This document shows positions 1 to 8,219 of a stretch of DNA of 64,000 nt, piece by piece. The DNA comes from Lacipirellula parvula. Its GTDB lineage: Bacteria; Planctomycetota; Planctomycetia; Pirellulales; Lacipirellulaceae. The position numbers were made by a program, and so were the translations under genes. Each line of letters opens with the position of its first letter. Positions within the stretch are counted from its first letter, which is position 1. The stretch lies in contig NZ_AP021861.1 in assembly GCF_009177095.1 (NCBI RefSeq), positions 6,802,501 through 6,866,500 on the forward strand, given 5' to 3'. Below the pieces are notes generated by a model. It had not been told where the DNA came from, ran no database searches, and worked only from the letters and a program-made list of their open reading frames with translations.

Positions 1-287
1 AGGTCCTCGAAGCGGCCGACGTGCCGTCGCGGCGGGTGAAGAAGATCAGCGAGGGGCATCCCAACCTGCTCGACTTCCTCAGCGATGGCGAAGTGGCGCT
101 GGTGATGAACACCCCGCGCGGCAAAGGCGCCCGCACCGACGAAGGCAAGATCCGCGCTGCGGCGGTGCAAGCGGGCGTGCCGTGCCTCACGACCATCGAA
201 GCCGCGACCGCTGCAGTCCGAGCGATGGAAGCGCTGCGCGTCGAGACGATGCAGGTCGAGTCGCTGCAGGACCGGTTTGGGAAGTAG
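1..287 (+). CDS. carB: Carbamoyl-phosphate synthase large subunit, C-terminal end (partial)
   Basis: This is the 3' end of a gene that begins before the window; the frame is open from base 3 and stops at 287. The roughly 94 visible residues match the C-terminal MGS-like allosteric domain of CarB: VKKISEGHPNLLDFL, then VALVMNTPRGKGARTDEGKIRAAAVQAGVP in the family order, then a final helix with AAVRAMEALR. CarB makes carbamoyl phosphate from bicarbonate, ammonia and ATP for arginine and pyrimidine synthesis, and this domain binds its effectors. The next gene is convergent and ends 50 bases downstream. The assignment is firm; the catalytic domains lie outside the window. Confidence 0.93.
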   Translation, partial: VLEAADVPSRRVKKISEGHPNLLDFLSDGEVALVMNTPRGKGARTDEGKIRAAAVQAGVPCLTTIEAATAAVRAMEALRVETMQVESLQDRFGK

Positions 288-337
288 CAAACCGCGTTTA
301 CATCAGCTGCTGTAGCCGCTAGGACCAAGCGAGGGGT

Positions 338-997
338 TCAGTCCTGCGCTTCGTACGGCGTCAACATGCGATCAATGCGATCCGTGATCTTGTGAAACTC
401 TGCGTCACGGGAGGCGTCCATAATCCGCAAGGGTGGACGCACATAAATGAATGAGAGCAGCCGGTGGCTGTGCGTCGGCAATTTAGCCGGCTCTGTGTTG
501 AGCCATTCGAATGCGTACTGCTCAACACGAACCCGCTCGGCATCGGTCGCAGGGCTGAAGGCGGATGGCGAAGCCGGATCTGCGCCCATGTAACCGAACT
601 TGATTCCCGCCAGATTCTTTCGGACGAAACTCAGCCGTCTTTCAATGAGCTCGTCATTACGCGTCTTCGCTGGCGCAAACTCGTCGGGCTTCATGTATGG
701 CATGCAATGCAACCATAGTGCGACGACTGTGTTCTGGACCGGCGGCCCTCCCGGGGGCGGGTTCGGAGAAAAGTACTTCACAGGCAACGTTTCATTGGAC
801 TCGATCGCGATTTCAAGGCCGCGTCCATCGCCCGCAACGTCGAGCCGCGCGTGCCACCCGTTAGGAATATTCGCATTGAGTTCATCAATAAATTGCTGCG
901 CATCTTGCAGCGACTGTCGGCTATCGACCTCGGCGGCAATTGCGGAAGCTGCCGCACAAAACATGGCAATCATGAAGGCGAGTATCGCGGTTCGCAT
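338..997 (-). CDS. Secreted protein of unknown function
   Basis: A 219-residue protein with a clear Sec signal peptide (MRTAILAFMIAMFCAAASAIA followed by AEV). An ATG 15 bases further upstream (1012) is also in frame, but the one at 997 has a GGAG about 11 bases ahead of it and makes a better signal peptide. The mature part has no motif I recognise; it is mixed alpha/beta in composition, and its last third is rich in Arg and aromatic residues. It is convergent with carB and has a plausible promoter upstream (1032-1061), so it is probably transcribed alone. Function unknown; export to the periplasm is the only supported inference. Confidence 0.7.
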   Translation of the reverse strand: MRTAILAFMIAMFCAAASAIAAEVDSRQSLQDAQQFIDELNANIPNGWHARLDVAGDGRGLEIAIESNETLPVKYFSPNPPPGGPPVQNTVVALWLHCMPYMKPDEFAPAKTRNDELIERRLSFVRKNLAGIKFGYMGADPASPSAFSPATDAERVRVEQYAFEWLNTEPAKLPTHSHRLLSFIYVRPPLRIMDASRDAEFHKITDRIDRMLTPYEAQD

Positions 998-1031
998 AGC
1001 AGCCGTCTCCATCGCTTTTGTTGGGTAAGCT

Positions 1032-1061
1032 ACTATACCTGCACCTCGCTCCCCGCCGCAA
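1032..1061 (-). promoter_or_regulatory. Putative promoter for the secreted protein gene at 338-997
   Basis: On the minus strand TTGCGG (1061-1056) is followed after 18 bases by TATAGT (1037-1032), about 35 bases upstream of the chosen start codon. The -10 box matches well and the -35 box is moderate. Confidence 0.4.
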
Positions 1062-1432
1062 ACTTCTTGGTCTAGAGCAGCTGGCGATTCGATCGCGAAG
1101 ATTAAGCGGCGTGGTCGTTAGCCGAAAGAAGTTGCCGAGCGTCTGCCGGCAAACTAGTCGTCGCCGCCACGCGTAGTGCGAGCACCGCTGCTAAATGGGC
1201 GCTGCGTCGATGGAAATTTTTTCGCGCTACACTGCGTTGTGGAATGGCGAGTCGCTGCTAGCAACCGCCTCGCACGCCACACAACATTTTCCGTCTTGCA
1301 AACCCCGCTCACGCCACACACTGCGGCTTGCATTCCATGCTAACGTCGCACGGGAACGGGGACTGGTTTAGGCCCGACGAGCGCGCGGCGGAGCGCGTCG
1401 AAAAACTTTTTCAGAACTCGTTCAAAGTGCTG

Positions 1433-1461
1433 TTGACCGGTTCTCGGCATGGCCCTATTCT
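1433..1461 (+). promoter_or_regulatory. Sigma-70 type promoter for the candidate ncRNA
   Basis: TTGACC at 1433-1438 and TATTCT at 1456-1461 are separated by exactly 17 bases. The same pair of boxes (TTGACT, TATTCT) occurs ahead of the DEAD-box helicase gene at 51933-51960, which supports this as the housekeeping promoter form in this genome. The expected transcription start is near 1468. No gene starts soon downstream, so the product is probably RNA. Confidence 0.55.
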
Positions 1462-1467
1462 CCCCCC

Positions 1468-1857
1468 ACACACGACGGACATACGACCGCGAGCAACAAC
1501 TCAAGAGGCATGGAAGCCGCGAAAGTTTTGCCCTTTCAGGAAACTTCAAATCTTCCTACTCTTCGCCGACGGTCGTCCGACAGGAAGTCGATCAGTCACC
1601 ATCATACACACAAGGAACACGTGAACGGGTCGATACCAGCGGCGAGACGACGGTTTCGCTGACTTCGACCCTCGCAGCGGCGCCGCGCAGCACGGAAGCT
1701 TCGCCCCGCTTCGAATCACTCCCCGGCGTTTTCGAGCCCGACACATCTCGAAAACGTCCGCCCAGGCGCGCAAGCGTGATTGCGTCCAATCGCTCCCGGA
1801 AAGGTTTCCGCGTCCTTTGCCCCCCTGGGACGTGAGCTTTTCTGGGAGCTTTTTTTA
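1468..1857 (+). ncRNA. Candidate structured non-coding RNA of about 390 nt
   Basis: This lies in a 1.1-kb stretch without a convincing gene, between a good promoter (1433-1461) and a T-tract (1850-1856). Several hairpins can be drawn by eye: a perfect 10-bp stem 1727-1736 with 1747-1756, CGCAA 1769-1773 with TTGCG 1780-1784, CGGAA/TTCCG around 1797-1810, CGTCC 1811-1815 with GGACG near 1828-1832, and an outer closing stem GCTCCC 1792-1797 with GGGAGC 1844-1849 running straight into the T-tract. I could not find the conserved cores of RNase P RNA, tmRNA or the SRP small RNA. It could be a divergent 6S RNA, a lineage-specific RNA, or the 5' region of a small mRNA. A 128-codon frame covers it but starts upstream of the predicted transcript and looks like no known protein. 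Confidence 0.4.
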
Positions 1858-1885
1858 TGCGCCGCTGGAAAGCGGCTAGCGAGGA

Positions 1886-2039
1886 AGCTGTCAGCGATCA
1901 GCTCTCAGCCAGAAGGAAAGCAGACTTAAGTCTAACTAATTCTGCCTGGACCGTAGATGATTGAGTCGCCGGGTCGGCAACTCTCAACGGCGTAGCCCTT
2001 CCTGTTTCTCTGGCTGACTGCTGATCGCTGAGAGCTGAC
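1886..2039. repeat. Long imperfect inverted repeat
   Basis: The left arm (about 1886-1920) and right arm (about 1996-2039) are imperfect reverse complements built from AGCGATCAG, CTCTCAG and CAGCCAGA units. It sits between the ncRNA terminator and kdsD and resembles a small non-autonomous element. No target duplication was identified. Confidence 0.6.
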
Positions 2040-2136
2040 CGCTCTTCTCCCACACTCGCCTACTCGCCGCAGGGCCGCTTCGCTACAATCCGGCCCTGCC
2101 GCAGACCATTCTACGCACGTCAAGGAAGACGGTTCG

Positions 2137-3291
2137 ATGATGAGGGATGCCGCCGCACGGATGCGGCCGATTGATACGACGCGCGACGCCGAGGCCCTCG
2201 CCTACGGCCGCGAAGTGATCCGCGCCGAAGCTCGCGCGCTCGAAGGGCTCGCCGAGCAACTTGACGGCGGGTTTCTCGAAGCCGTCGCAATGATTCACAA
2301 CTGCCGCGGCGCGGTGATCGTCACCGGCATCGGCAAGGCCGGCATGATCGGTCAGAAGCTAACCGCCACGTTCGCCTCGACCGGCGCGCGAGCTCACTTC
2401 CTTCATCCTGCCGAAGCATTTCACGGCGACCTCGGTCGCGTGCACAACGACGACGTCGTGCTCGCCCTCTCGCAAAGCGGCGAGTCGAGCGAAGTCGTCC
2501 AGCTGCTGCCGGCGTTCAAACAATTCGGCGTGAAGATTATCGCCGTCACCGCGAATCACACGAGCACGCTCGGCCGCGCCGCCGCGGTGGTGCTGCCGCT
2601 CGGCAAACTGCAAGAAGCTTGCTCGCTCGGCCTCGCCCCCAGTACCAGCACGACGGCGATGCTCGCCCTCGGCGACGCCTTGGCGCTGGCCGTCAGCCGG
2701 CAACGCGGGTTCCGGGCCGAAGATTTTGCCCGCTTCCACCCAGGCGGTTCGCTGGGCCTGAAACTGAGCGGCGTCGACGACCACATGCGGCCGATTGCCG
2801 AATGCCGGGTCGCCAGCGCGAACCAATCGATCCGCGAAGTTCTCGTCACTAGTACCCGGCCGGGTCGTCGCAGCGGCGCCATCATGCTGCTCGACGCCGA
2901 CGGCCGGCTGTCGGGGCTGTTCACCGACAGCGATCTCGCCCGGTTGATCGAACGGCGCAGCGACGCCGCACTCGATCGGCCAATCAGCGAGGTAATGATC
3001 AACGCGCCGACCACTGTTTGCTCAGGCGAGCGGATGACGGCGGCCATCGAAATTTTGACCGCACGGAAGTTCAGCGAGCTTCCCGTGGTCGACCAACTTG
3101 GGAGGCCCCTGGGCATGATCGACGTAACCGACGTGGTCGGGATGTTGCCCGAACGCAGCCAGCCAGGCGTGATGCAGATCGAAGGCTACGAAGAGGGTGA
3201 TTGGGAAGCCCCGGTCGTCCGCCTGTTCGCAGGAGAAGAGGACGAGCAGGAATTCTCTTGGCCCTTCGCCGAGTTGCCGGAAACGGACTGA
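2137..3291 (+). CDS. kdsD: D-arabinose 5-phosphate isomerase (KpsF/GutQ/KdsD family)
   Basis: 384 residues. A SIS sugar-isomerase domain (about 50-185) has the family motifs TGIGKAGMIGQKL, HPAEAFHGDLG, LSQSGESSEV and the FHPGGSLG segment. Two CBS domains follow (about 205-330), as in KpsF/GutQ. It interconverts ribulose 5-phosphate and arabinose 5-phosphate, the first step towards Kdo. A C-terminal tail of about 50 residues rich in Glu and Asp exceeds the usual length of about 325. The start could be either Met of the MM pair. The next genes, a Kdo-8-phosphate phosphatase and an LptC/LptA-like protein, support a lipopolysaccharide role. Confidence 0.92.
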   Translation: MMRDAAARMRPIDTTRDAEALAYGREVIRAEARALEGLAEQLDGGFLEAVAMIHNCRGAVIVTGIGKAGMIGQKLTATFASTGARAHFLHPAEAFHGDLGRVHNDDVVLALSQSGESSEVVQLLPAFKQFGVKIIAVTANHTSTLGRAAAVVLPLGKLQEACSLGLAPSTSTTAMLALGDALALAVSRQRGFRAEDFARFHPGGSLGLKLSGVDDHMRPIAECRVASANQSIREVLVTSTRPGRRSGAIMLLDADGRLSGLFTDSDLARLIERRSDAALDRPISEVMINAPTTVCSGERMTAAIEILTARKFSELPVVDQLGRPLGMIDVTDVVGMLPERSQPGVMQIEGYEEGDWEAPVVRLFAGEEDEQEFSWPFAELPETD

Positions 3292-3299
3292 TGGAAGAA

Positions 3300-3392
3300 G
3301 TGAGTAGGTGTCTAGGTGAGTAGGTGATGCGTGGAGAAGCATCGCCCTCATCTTTCTTACTTACTCACTTAAACACCTACTCACCTACGCAC
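3300..3392. repeat. Inverted repeat of GTGAGTAGGTG units between kdsD and kdsC
   Basis: Left arm 3300-3332 and right arm 3355-3392 are imperfect reverse complements, each made of tandem variants of GTGAGTAGGTG. The element fills the whole space between two genes that otherwise look co-transcribed, so it would form a long hairpin in the mRNA. Confidence 0.6.
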
Positions 3393-3399
3393 TGCTCCC

Positions 3400-3921
3400 A
3401 TGAAGCTCGCCCAGCGCTGCGCCGCCATTCGCCTCCTGCTAACCGACGTCGACGGCGTGTTGACGGATGGCGGCGTGATTCTCGACAACGCCGGCGTCGA
3501 GACGAAGTGTTTCAACATTCGCGACGGGCTGGCGATTCGGCTGTGGCAGCAAGCCGGCGGGAAGTCGGGCATCGTCACGGGGCGGAGTTCGCAGATCGTC
3601 AAGCTACGGGCGGCGGAGTTGGAATTCGACGTCGTGCGGCAAGGGGTGAAGGACAAACTGCCTGAGGTGCAAGAAATCGCCGCGTCGCTGGGCGTGAAGC
3701 CGGAAGAGATCGCCTACGTTGGCGACGACCTGCCCGACGTGCCGGCGATTCGCTACGCGGGGCTCGGCATCGCGGTGGGCGACGCACCGGAAGAAGTTCG
3801 CGCCGCCGCTGACTACGTGACGAGCGTTCCCGGCGGCAAAGGCGCCGTCCGCGAAGTCGTGGAATTGATCCTGAAAAACACGGATCGGTGGGACGACGTG
3901 ATTCGGAAATATATGGCATAA
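3400..3921 (+). CDS. kdsC: 3-deoxy-D-manno-octulosonate 8-phosphate phosphatase (KdsC, HAD family)
   Basis: 173 residues, the normal length for KdsC. HAD motif I is LLTDVDGVLTDGGV with both Asp residues present; the segment FNIRDGLAIRLWQQAGGKSG and the STGR-like VTGRSS follow; motif IV is YVGDDLPDVPAI and the C-terminal VPGGKGAVREVVELIL is typical. The enzyme removes phosphate from Kdo-8-phosphate in the cytoplasm. It follows kdsD after 108 bases filled by an inverted repeat, and its stop codon touches another palindrome (3921-3941). The Kdo-8-P synthase and the CMP-Kdo enzymes are not in the window. Confidence 0.92.
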   Translation: MKLAQRCAAIRLLLTDVDGVLTDGGVILDNAGVETKCFNIRDGLAIRLWQQAGGKSGIVTGRSSQIVKLRAAELEFDVVRQGVKDKLPEVQEIAASLGVKPEEIAYVGDDLPDVPAIRYAGLGIAVGDAPEEVRAAADYVTSVPGGKGAVREVVELILKNTDRWDDVIRKYMA

Positions 3922-4006
3922 AGCCGCGACCGGTGGTCGCGGGCATTTCATTCGACGTTGGTTACCAATTGACGCCGCATTCCGCGACCGACGGTCGCGG
4001 CTTTTT
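3921..4006. repeat. Pair of CCGCGACC palindromes; the second is a terminator-like hairpin
   Basis: Two copies of a palindrome with arms CCGCGACC/GGTCGCGG lie at 3924-3942 and 3982-4000; the second is followed by TTTTT (4002-4006). The same palindrome recurs after the sigma factor gene (17527-17549) and, in coding frame, inside dnaA (42203-42224). The first copy abuts the kdsC stop codon. Confidence 0.7.
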
Positions 4007-4046
4007 GACCTGAACCCCGAACCCTGACGCCTGAACCCTTCCCTGC

Positions 4047-7000
4047 ATGATCACTCGCCTCACGCATGCTGCGATTGCGTTCGCCGTGACGGCGGTGCTC
4101 TACCAAGCGTACGTGCTGGCAGTGGCGCCATTCATCGAACCCGCCTGGCGCGTCGCGCAAGCGACCGCTCCGCCGGCGGTCGACGAGATGATGACGCCCG
4201 CCGAGGCGCTCCATCGCTATCGCGATCTGCTAACGGCCTACTTCCCGCCCGACCATTGGTGTTTCGCAAAGCCGCCGTTGGCTCTCGAAAACGGCCAGGC
4301 GCTGATCATCTTCAGCGAGTACGACGAAACCCCCGACGGCAAACTCGAAGTGCCGCAATGCGCCGTCATCTTCTTCCCGACTGCGCACGCCAAGTCCGAC
4401 GGCCCGCCGCGCGACGCGATCATCATGGAGTCGGAGCTCGGCGCCAGCTTGCAAATGGAGGCGCAAAAAGGAGACTTCGGCTTCGGCCCCATTCAGCACG
4501 GCGTCCTCAACGGCAAGGTCAACATCCGTAGCGACATGCGCGAGCCAGGGCCGGCCGACGACCTGCTGATCAACACCGATAACCTCGTCATCAACGAAGA
4601 CGGCATCTACACCCGCAGCCCGGTGAACATGCGGCTCGGACCGCACAACGGCTTTGGCCGCGAGCTCGAAATTCGTTTCTCGAAGGCCGAAGGGGGCGGC
4701 GGAGGCGGTTTGGGCGGAATCTACGGCAAGCTGGAAGAACTTATCGTCAAACACGACGTCACGATGACGGCTCAACTTGGTCAGCAATCGCTCTTCGACA
4801 AGCCCGCGGCATCGCCGCCCGGTCAGCCGGGATCGCCTGCTCCGCCGATCCACATCCAAAGCGCCGGACCTTTTCGGCTCAACTTTAACGCGAAAGTAGC
4901 CAGCTTCAACGACCAGGTGCGTGCGCGGCAAACGTATCCCGACGGCAAGCTTGATCAACTGTTTGCCAATGAATTGAAGCTCAATTTTACGACGACGACG
5001 AAGTGGAATAGCGAAGGGGACGGCGTCGTTCCGACAAATGGCTCCCCTGGCTTCGATCCGGCCTCGATCGAGGCGTTGGGATCCCCAGTGATCTTGTCGG
5101 CTCAGTCTCACGACGCCGCAGCGGAGGGGAAGCGTCTATTTATCAACCTCGGGTTACGGCTGATCAGCCTAGAGGGAGGCGACGAAGTCCGATTGTCGCA
5201 TCAGGGGTCGGAGATCCATGCGCCGACCGTGCAATACAAGCTCCCCGAGAAAGATTCGGGACGGCAAATCGGCGAGATTACCGCCCGCGGCGGGGCCGGA
5301 TGGATCAGGGCAATTCCCGATCCCGCGCAGCCGTATCGCGTACTCGATGTTCATTGGGAGGATGCTCTCAACACTCAACGGAGCAACGACGGCCAATTGA
5401 TCCTAATTCTCGACGGCCGGCCGCGCGTCAATCTCACCGGCACTGGCACGCTTTGGGCCGATCGCCTGGAGATCTTCCTCCGCGAGCTTGCCGCCGGGCC
5501 GAATGCAGCCAACGGCGCGAGCGGTCCGCTGGCGAGTTCGGTCGTTCCGGAACTGATTAAAGCGTCGAATAACGTCGCCATCGAATCGTCGCAGCTCACC
5601 TGCAAAGTCAATTCGCTGAAAGTTCGCATTGATCACGACAACGCGAACCCCGCCCCGTCGGCTCCGGCTACGGGACAGGTCGTTGCGACGCCGATCAGCA
5701 CTGGCGGTCCCTCAGCTCCGCCGCCGACTACGCTGCCGGCGAGCAATCCGATCGCTCTCTTCAATCCGAGCGGCGCCGGAAACGGCAAGTCGTACGACAT
5801 CCAAGGCGTGACGCTCGAACTCGACGTCGCGATGCAGGGTAAGATCACGGCGCTGCGTGGCGTCGACGTCGACGGCAACGTGCTGTTTAAGGAAACATCG
5901 CCCGTGGCGCCTGGCGAGCAGCCGATGCGGATCGACGCCGAGCATCTCAAAGTCACCGCCGCCGACACGCCGAACGCGCAGATCGAAATCAGCGGCGGGG
6001 GCGGGCAAAACGGCATCCCGCAGCAAATTGCCGAGCTGACCGCCAACGGCGCCAAGCTCCGCGTCCCGGCGATCGCCGTGCAGCGAGGTTCCAGCCAAGC
6101 GCAAGTCAACACGCCCGGCGAAGTGCAGTTGCTGGTCGATCGCGACATGCAGGGGAACCAACTCGCTCGCCCGGAACCGGTGCTGATCACCTGGCAAGAA
6201 TCAATGCTGCTCAACGGCAGCGAGCTGACCTTCCTCGGCGACGTCCGCGTGCAACACAGTTCCGGCTGGTTGACGACGCGGCGACTCGTCGTGCGGACCG
6301 TGCAGCCGATCGACTTCGGCGGCGGCAACAATGGACAGCGGCCGCAGCTTGAACAGATCGAATGCTGGGAAGGCGTGCTGGCCGAGTTCGACCAACGCGA
6401 TGTCACCGGCATCACCTCGCGGCAGCGGATGCAGCTGCAAGCGATGCAGGTCAACCAGCTGACGGGCGAGATCCGCGGCAACGGTCCGGGGACGATCGAT
6501 TCGATCCATCTCGCGAAAGGCGCCAGCGGGCTGATGGGCGGCAGCGGAGCCGGCGCACCAGCGGCGCCGCGATTGATGAACGAAGAGGTGAAACTCCGCC
6601 ATTTGCACATCGACTTCGTCCGCGGCGTCGGTGGCAACATGCTGGCTTCGAAAACGGTGAAGGTGATCGGCAACGTCGAGGCGGTTTACGGCCCTGTCGA
6701 TTCGTGGGACCAGCGTCTGTCGATGTCGCCCGGCGGCGATCCAGGCGCCGATACGGTTTGGATCACCTGCGACGAACTCGGCGTCACTGAGAGCCCGATA
6801 GCGCGGATCACGCCCGATGCGGCGCGGCAGGTCGAACTGAACGCACTGGGCAACGTCGTGCTCGAAGGGCAAGACAAGCAAGGCAAACTCTACAACGCCA
6901 CCGGCGGCAAGGCGATGTACGACCAGTCAAAGGGCCAGTTCATCCTCGAAGGCGATCAGAACCGGCCGGCGACCGTCGAAACGCAAGCGTATGCGGGCGC

Positions 7001-7109
7001 CCCCAAGTCGCCGCAATCGGCGCAGCGGATTTCGTTCAACCAGAACACGGGGATCGTCGAAGCGCAAGGGTTGCACCATGCGTCGTCGATCAACCCGGCG
7101 CCAAAGTAA
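4047..7109 (+). CDS. Giant LptC/LptA-like (OstA-fold) lipopolysaccharide transport protein
   Basis: 1020 residues. One N-terminal membrane segment (about 5-30) is followed by a long, mostly beta, periplasmic region without enzyme motifs. Repeated stretches of the type 'ESELGA..M....GDFGFG', 'IDAEHLKVTAA', 'LNGSELTFLGDVRV' and 'TTRRLVVRT' resemble LptA/OstA and LptC jellyroll repeats, in which sugar-lipid slides along a beta groove. E. coli has kdsD-kdsC-lptC-lptA in that order; here one protein far larger than LptC plus LptA (about 375 residues) occupies the lptC-lptA place. Proline- and glycine-rich linkers (about 220-275 and 545-590) separate at least three modules. The bridging role is inferred from fold resemblance and position. 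Confidence 0.7.
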   Translation: MITRLTHAAIAFAVTAVLYQAYVLAVAPFIEPAWRVAQATAPPAVDEMMTPAEALHRYRDLLTAYFPPDHWCFAKPPLALENGQALIIFSEYDETPDGKLEVPQCAVIFFPTAHAKSDGPPRDAIIMESELGASLQMEAQKGDFGFGPIQHGVLNGKVNIRSDMREPGPADDLLINTDNLVINEDGIYTRSPVNMRLGPHNGFGRELEIRFSKAEGGGGGGLGGIYGKLEELIVKHDVTMTAQLGQQSLFDKPAASPPGQPGSPAPPIHIQSAGPFRLNFNAKVASFNDQVRARQTYPDGKLDQLFANELKLNFTTTTKWNSEGDGVVPTNGSPGFDPASIEALGSPVILSAQSHDAAAEGKRLFINLGLRLISLEGGDEVRLSHQGSEIHAPTVQYKLPEKDSGRQIGEITARGGAGWIRAIPDPAQPYRVLDVHWEDALNTQRSNDGQLILILDGRPRVNLTGTGTLWADRLEIFLRELAAGPNAANGASGPLASSVVPELIKASNNVAIESSQLTCKVNSLKVRIDHDNANPAPSAPATGQVVATPISTGGPSAPPPTTLPASNPIALFNPSGAGNGKSYDIQGVTLELDVAMQGKITALRGVDVDGNVLFKETSPVAPGEQPMRIDAEHLKVTAADTPNAQIEISGGGGQNGIPQQIAELTANGAKLRVPAIAVQRGSSQAQVNTPGEVQLLVDRDMQGNQLARPEPVLITWQESMLLNGSELTFLGDVRVQHSSGWLTTRRLVVRTVQPIDFGGGNNGQRPQLEQIECWEGVLAEFDQRDVTGITSRQRMQLQAMQVNQLTGEIRGNGPGTIDSIHLAKGASGLMGGSGAGAPAAPRLMNEEVKLRHLHIDFVRGVGGNMLASKTVKVIGNVEAVYGPVDSWDQRLSMSPGGDPGADTVWITCDELGVTESPIARITPDAARQVELNALGNVVLEGQDKQGKLYNATGGKAMYDQSKGQFILEGDQNRPATVETQAYAGAPKSPQSAQRISFNQNTGIVEAQGLHHASSINPAPK

Positions 7110-7135
7110 GCTGCGAGCCAGCTTCCATCCGCATT

Positions 7136-7226
7136 CTAGCCCCGGGCTTCGCCCGGAGGTCGGCGTGAAGTAGGCGCAACGTACCATCTGGATGGTGCGC
7201 AACCCCCGGGCGGAGCCCGGGGCTAA
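7136..7226. repeat. REP pair, CCCCGGGC family, copy 1
   Basis: Two palindromes (CTAGCCCCGGGC..GCCCGG and CCCGGGCGGAGCCCGGGGCTA) stand in inverted orientation about 45 bases apart. The right end carries the stop codon of the minus-strand gene at 7223-7972. Related copies are at 8104-8193, 9326-9416, 30001-30026 and 38035-38061. Confidence 0.85.
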
Positions 7227-7972
7227 ACGCGCAACCGCTCACGTTCCAAACGCTCGGAAATAAACGCCAGCGCCGACTCCAACATCCGCTCGGCGTAGCG
7301 CACTTGATCGCTATCGGCACTCGCTTCCAAATCGGCTTCATACGGCACGCCAAGCGAGTAGAGCTTCATCCGCAACCGATCGGCCCCATCGTGCCGCAGG
7401 TAATCGGCCGGATCGCTGCAGAACCATTGATGCCGCGGCCAGTTGAGCGGATGAATGTGGAGCGTCGCCGTGTCTTGCCGCGCCTGCTCGGCGTCGCGGT
7501 AGAGCGAGTTCAACGTTGGGTCGCCCGCTTCGAGCGCGTGGTGGCAGTCGATCGTCGGAGCAATCGCGGCGCAAATGGGAAACACGTTGGGATGCTTGTA
7601 GCTCAGCTTGAGCGCCCCCTGCCCTCCCATGCCGACGCCGAGCAGCGCGATCTGCGGCGGCCGCACATCCCACTGCTCGCTCAGCCACGCGAGGAGTCGC
7701 TCCAGCACAAACCGCTCCGTTGATAGCTCCGCATCGAATGGGGGCCAGATGCGATCGGTCCACCAACTTCGCCCCGTGCAGGGAGCGAGGCATCGCAGCC
7801 CGCGCCGTTCGACCAGTTGGCTGAACGCCGGCCACGCGTCGACGTCGTCCGCCGCTTCATCATGCAGATAGAGCACCGCGTAGCCGTGCGGCGAAGGGAC
7901 GCTCGGCTCGAACGCACGGCAGCGATGCCCTGCGATCGAAACGTCGGACCAGAATTCTGACAAATTAGTCAT
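7223..7972 (-). CDS. Esterase-like alpha/beta-hydrolase with lost catalytic residues
   Basis: 249 residues of the esterase D / putative esterase type. The nucleophile elbow reads LLGVGMGGQGALKLSY (about 111-126), where active relatives have GHSMGGHGAL: the catalytic Ser is Gly114. At the C-terminus, where these enzymes carry the catalytic His shortly before a final helix, there is SADSDQVRYAERMLESALAF with no His. HPNVFPICAAIAPTID is the usual strand after the elbow, so the fold should be kept. It is therefore probably a non-catalytic binding or structural protein, or an enzyme with different chemistry. It is transcribed towards the LptC/LptA-like gene and its stop codon lies in a REP element. 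Confidence 0.72.
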   Translation of the reverse strand: MTNLSEFWSDVSIAGHRCRAFEPSVPSPHGYAVLYLHDEAADDVDAWPAFSQLVERRGLRCLAPCTGRSWWTDRIWPPFDAELSTERFVLERLLAWLSEQWDVRPPQIALLGVGMGGQGALKLSYKHPNVFPICAAIAPTIDCHHALEAGDPTLNSLYRDAEQARQDTATLHIHPLNWPRHQWFCSDPADYLRHDGADRLRMKLYSLGVPYEADLEASADSDQVRYAERMLESALAFISERLERERLRV

Positions 7973-8103
7973 GCAGCTATCGGCGGTTTCTCGCGGCTAG
8001 TCGTCGCCGAATCATCTTAACTGGTCGCCAGCGTGCAGTCGCGGGCCTACAATGGCGGGCCTTGCTTCGCCATTCGCCCTCCCACGCCATCGCACCGACG
8101 CCT

Positions 8104-8193
8104 CTAGCCCCGGGCTCCGCCCGGGGGTCGCGCATCATGCCGATGGTGCGTCGCTCCTAGTTCACGCCGACCCCCGGGCGGAGCCCGGGGCTG
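8104..8193. repeat. REP pair, CCCCGGGC family, copy 2
   Basis: Same arrangement as copy 1: two inverted CCCCGGGC palindromes around a middle with GCATCATGCCGATGGTGCGTCG. It ends about 26 bases before the glycosyltransferase start, so any longer upstream reading frame there is REP sequence, not protein. Confidence 0.85.
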
Positions 8194-8219
8194 GAAGATT
8201 GAAGTTCAGCCCTGTGCCG

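Noticed and set aside
1449-1835. 128-codon open frame in the gene-free kilobase
   Set aside because: It begins upstream of the predicted transcript start, has no ribosome-binding site, low-complexity Ser/Arg composition, and covers the hairpins.
1468-1857. RNase P RNA, tmRNA or SRP RNA at the candidate ncRNA locus
   Set aside because: The conserved cores expected for these RNAs were not found by eye.
3300-3392. CRISPR-like array from the GTGAGTAGGTG repeats
   Set aside because: Units are short, unevenly spaced and mirrored, with no spacers and no cas genes in the window.
8052-8219. Longer N-terminus for the glycosyltransferase
   Set aside because: These codons are mostly a REP element identical to copies elsewhere; the family alignment begins at 8220.
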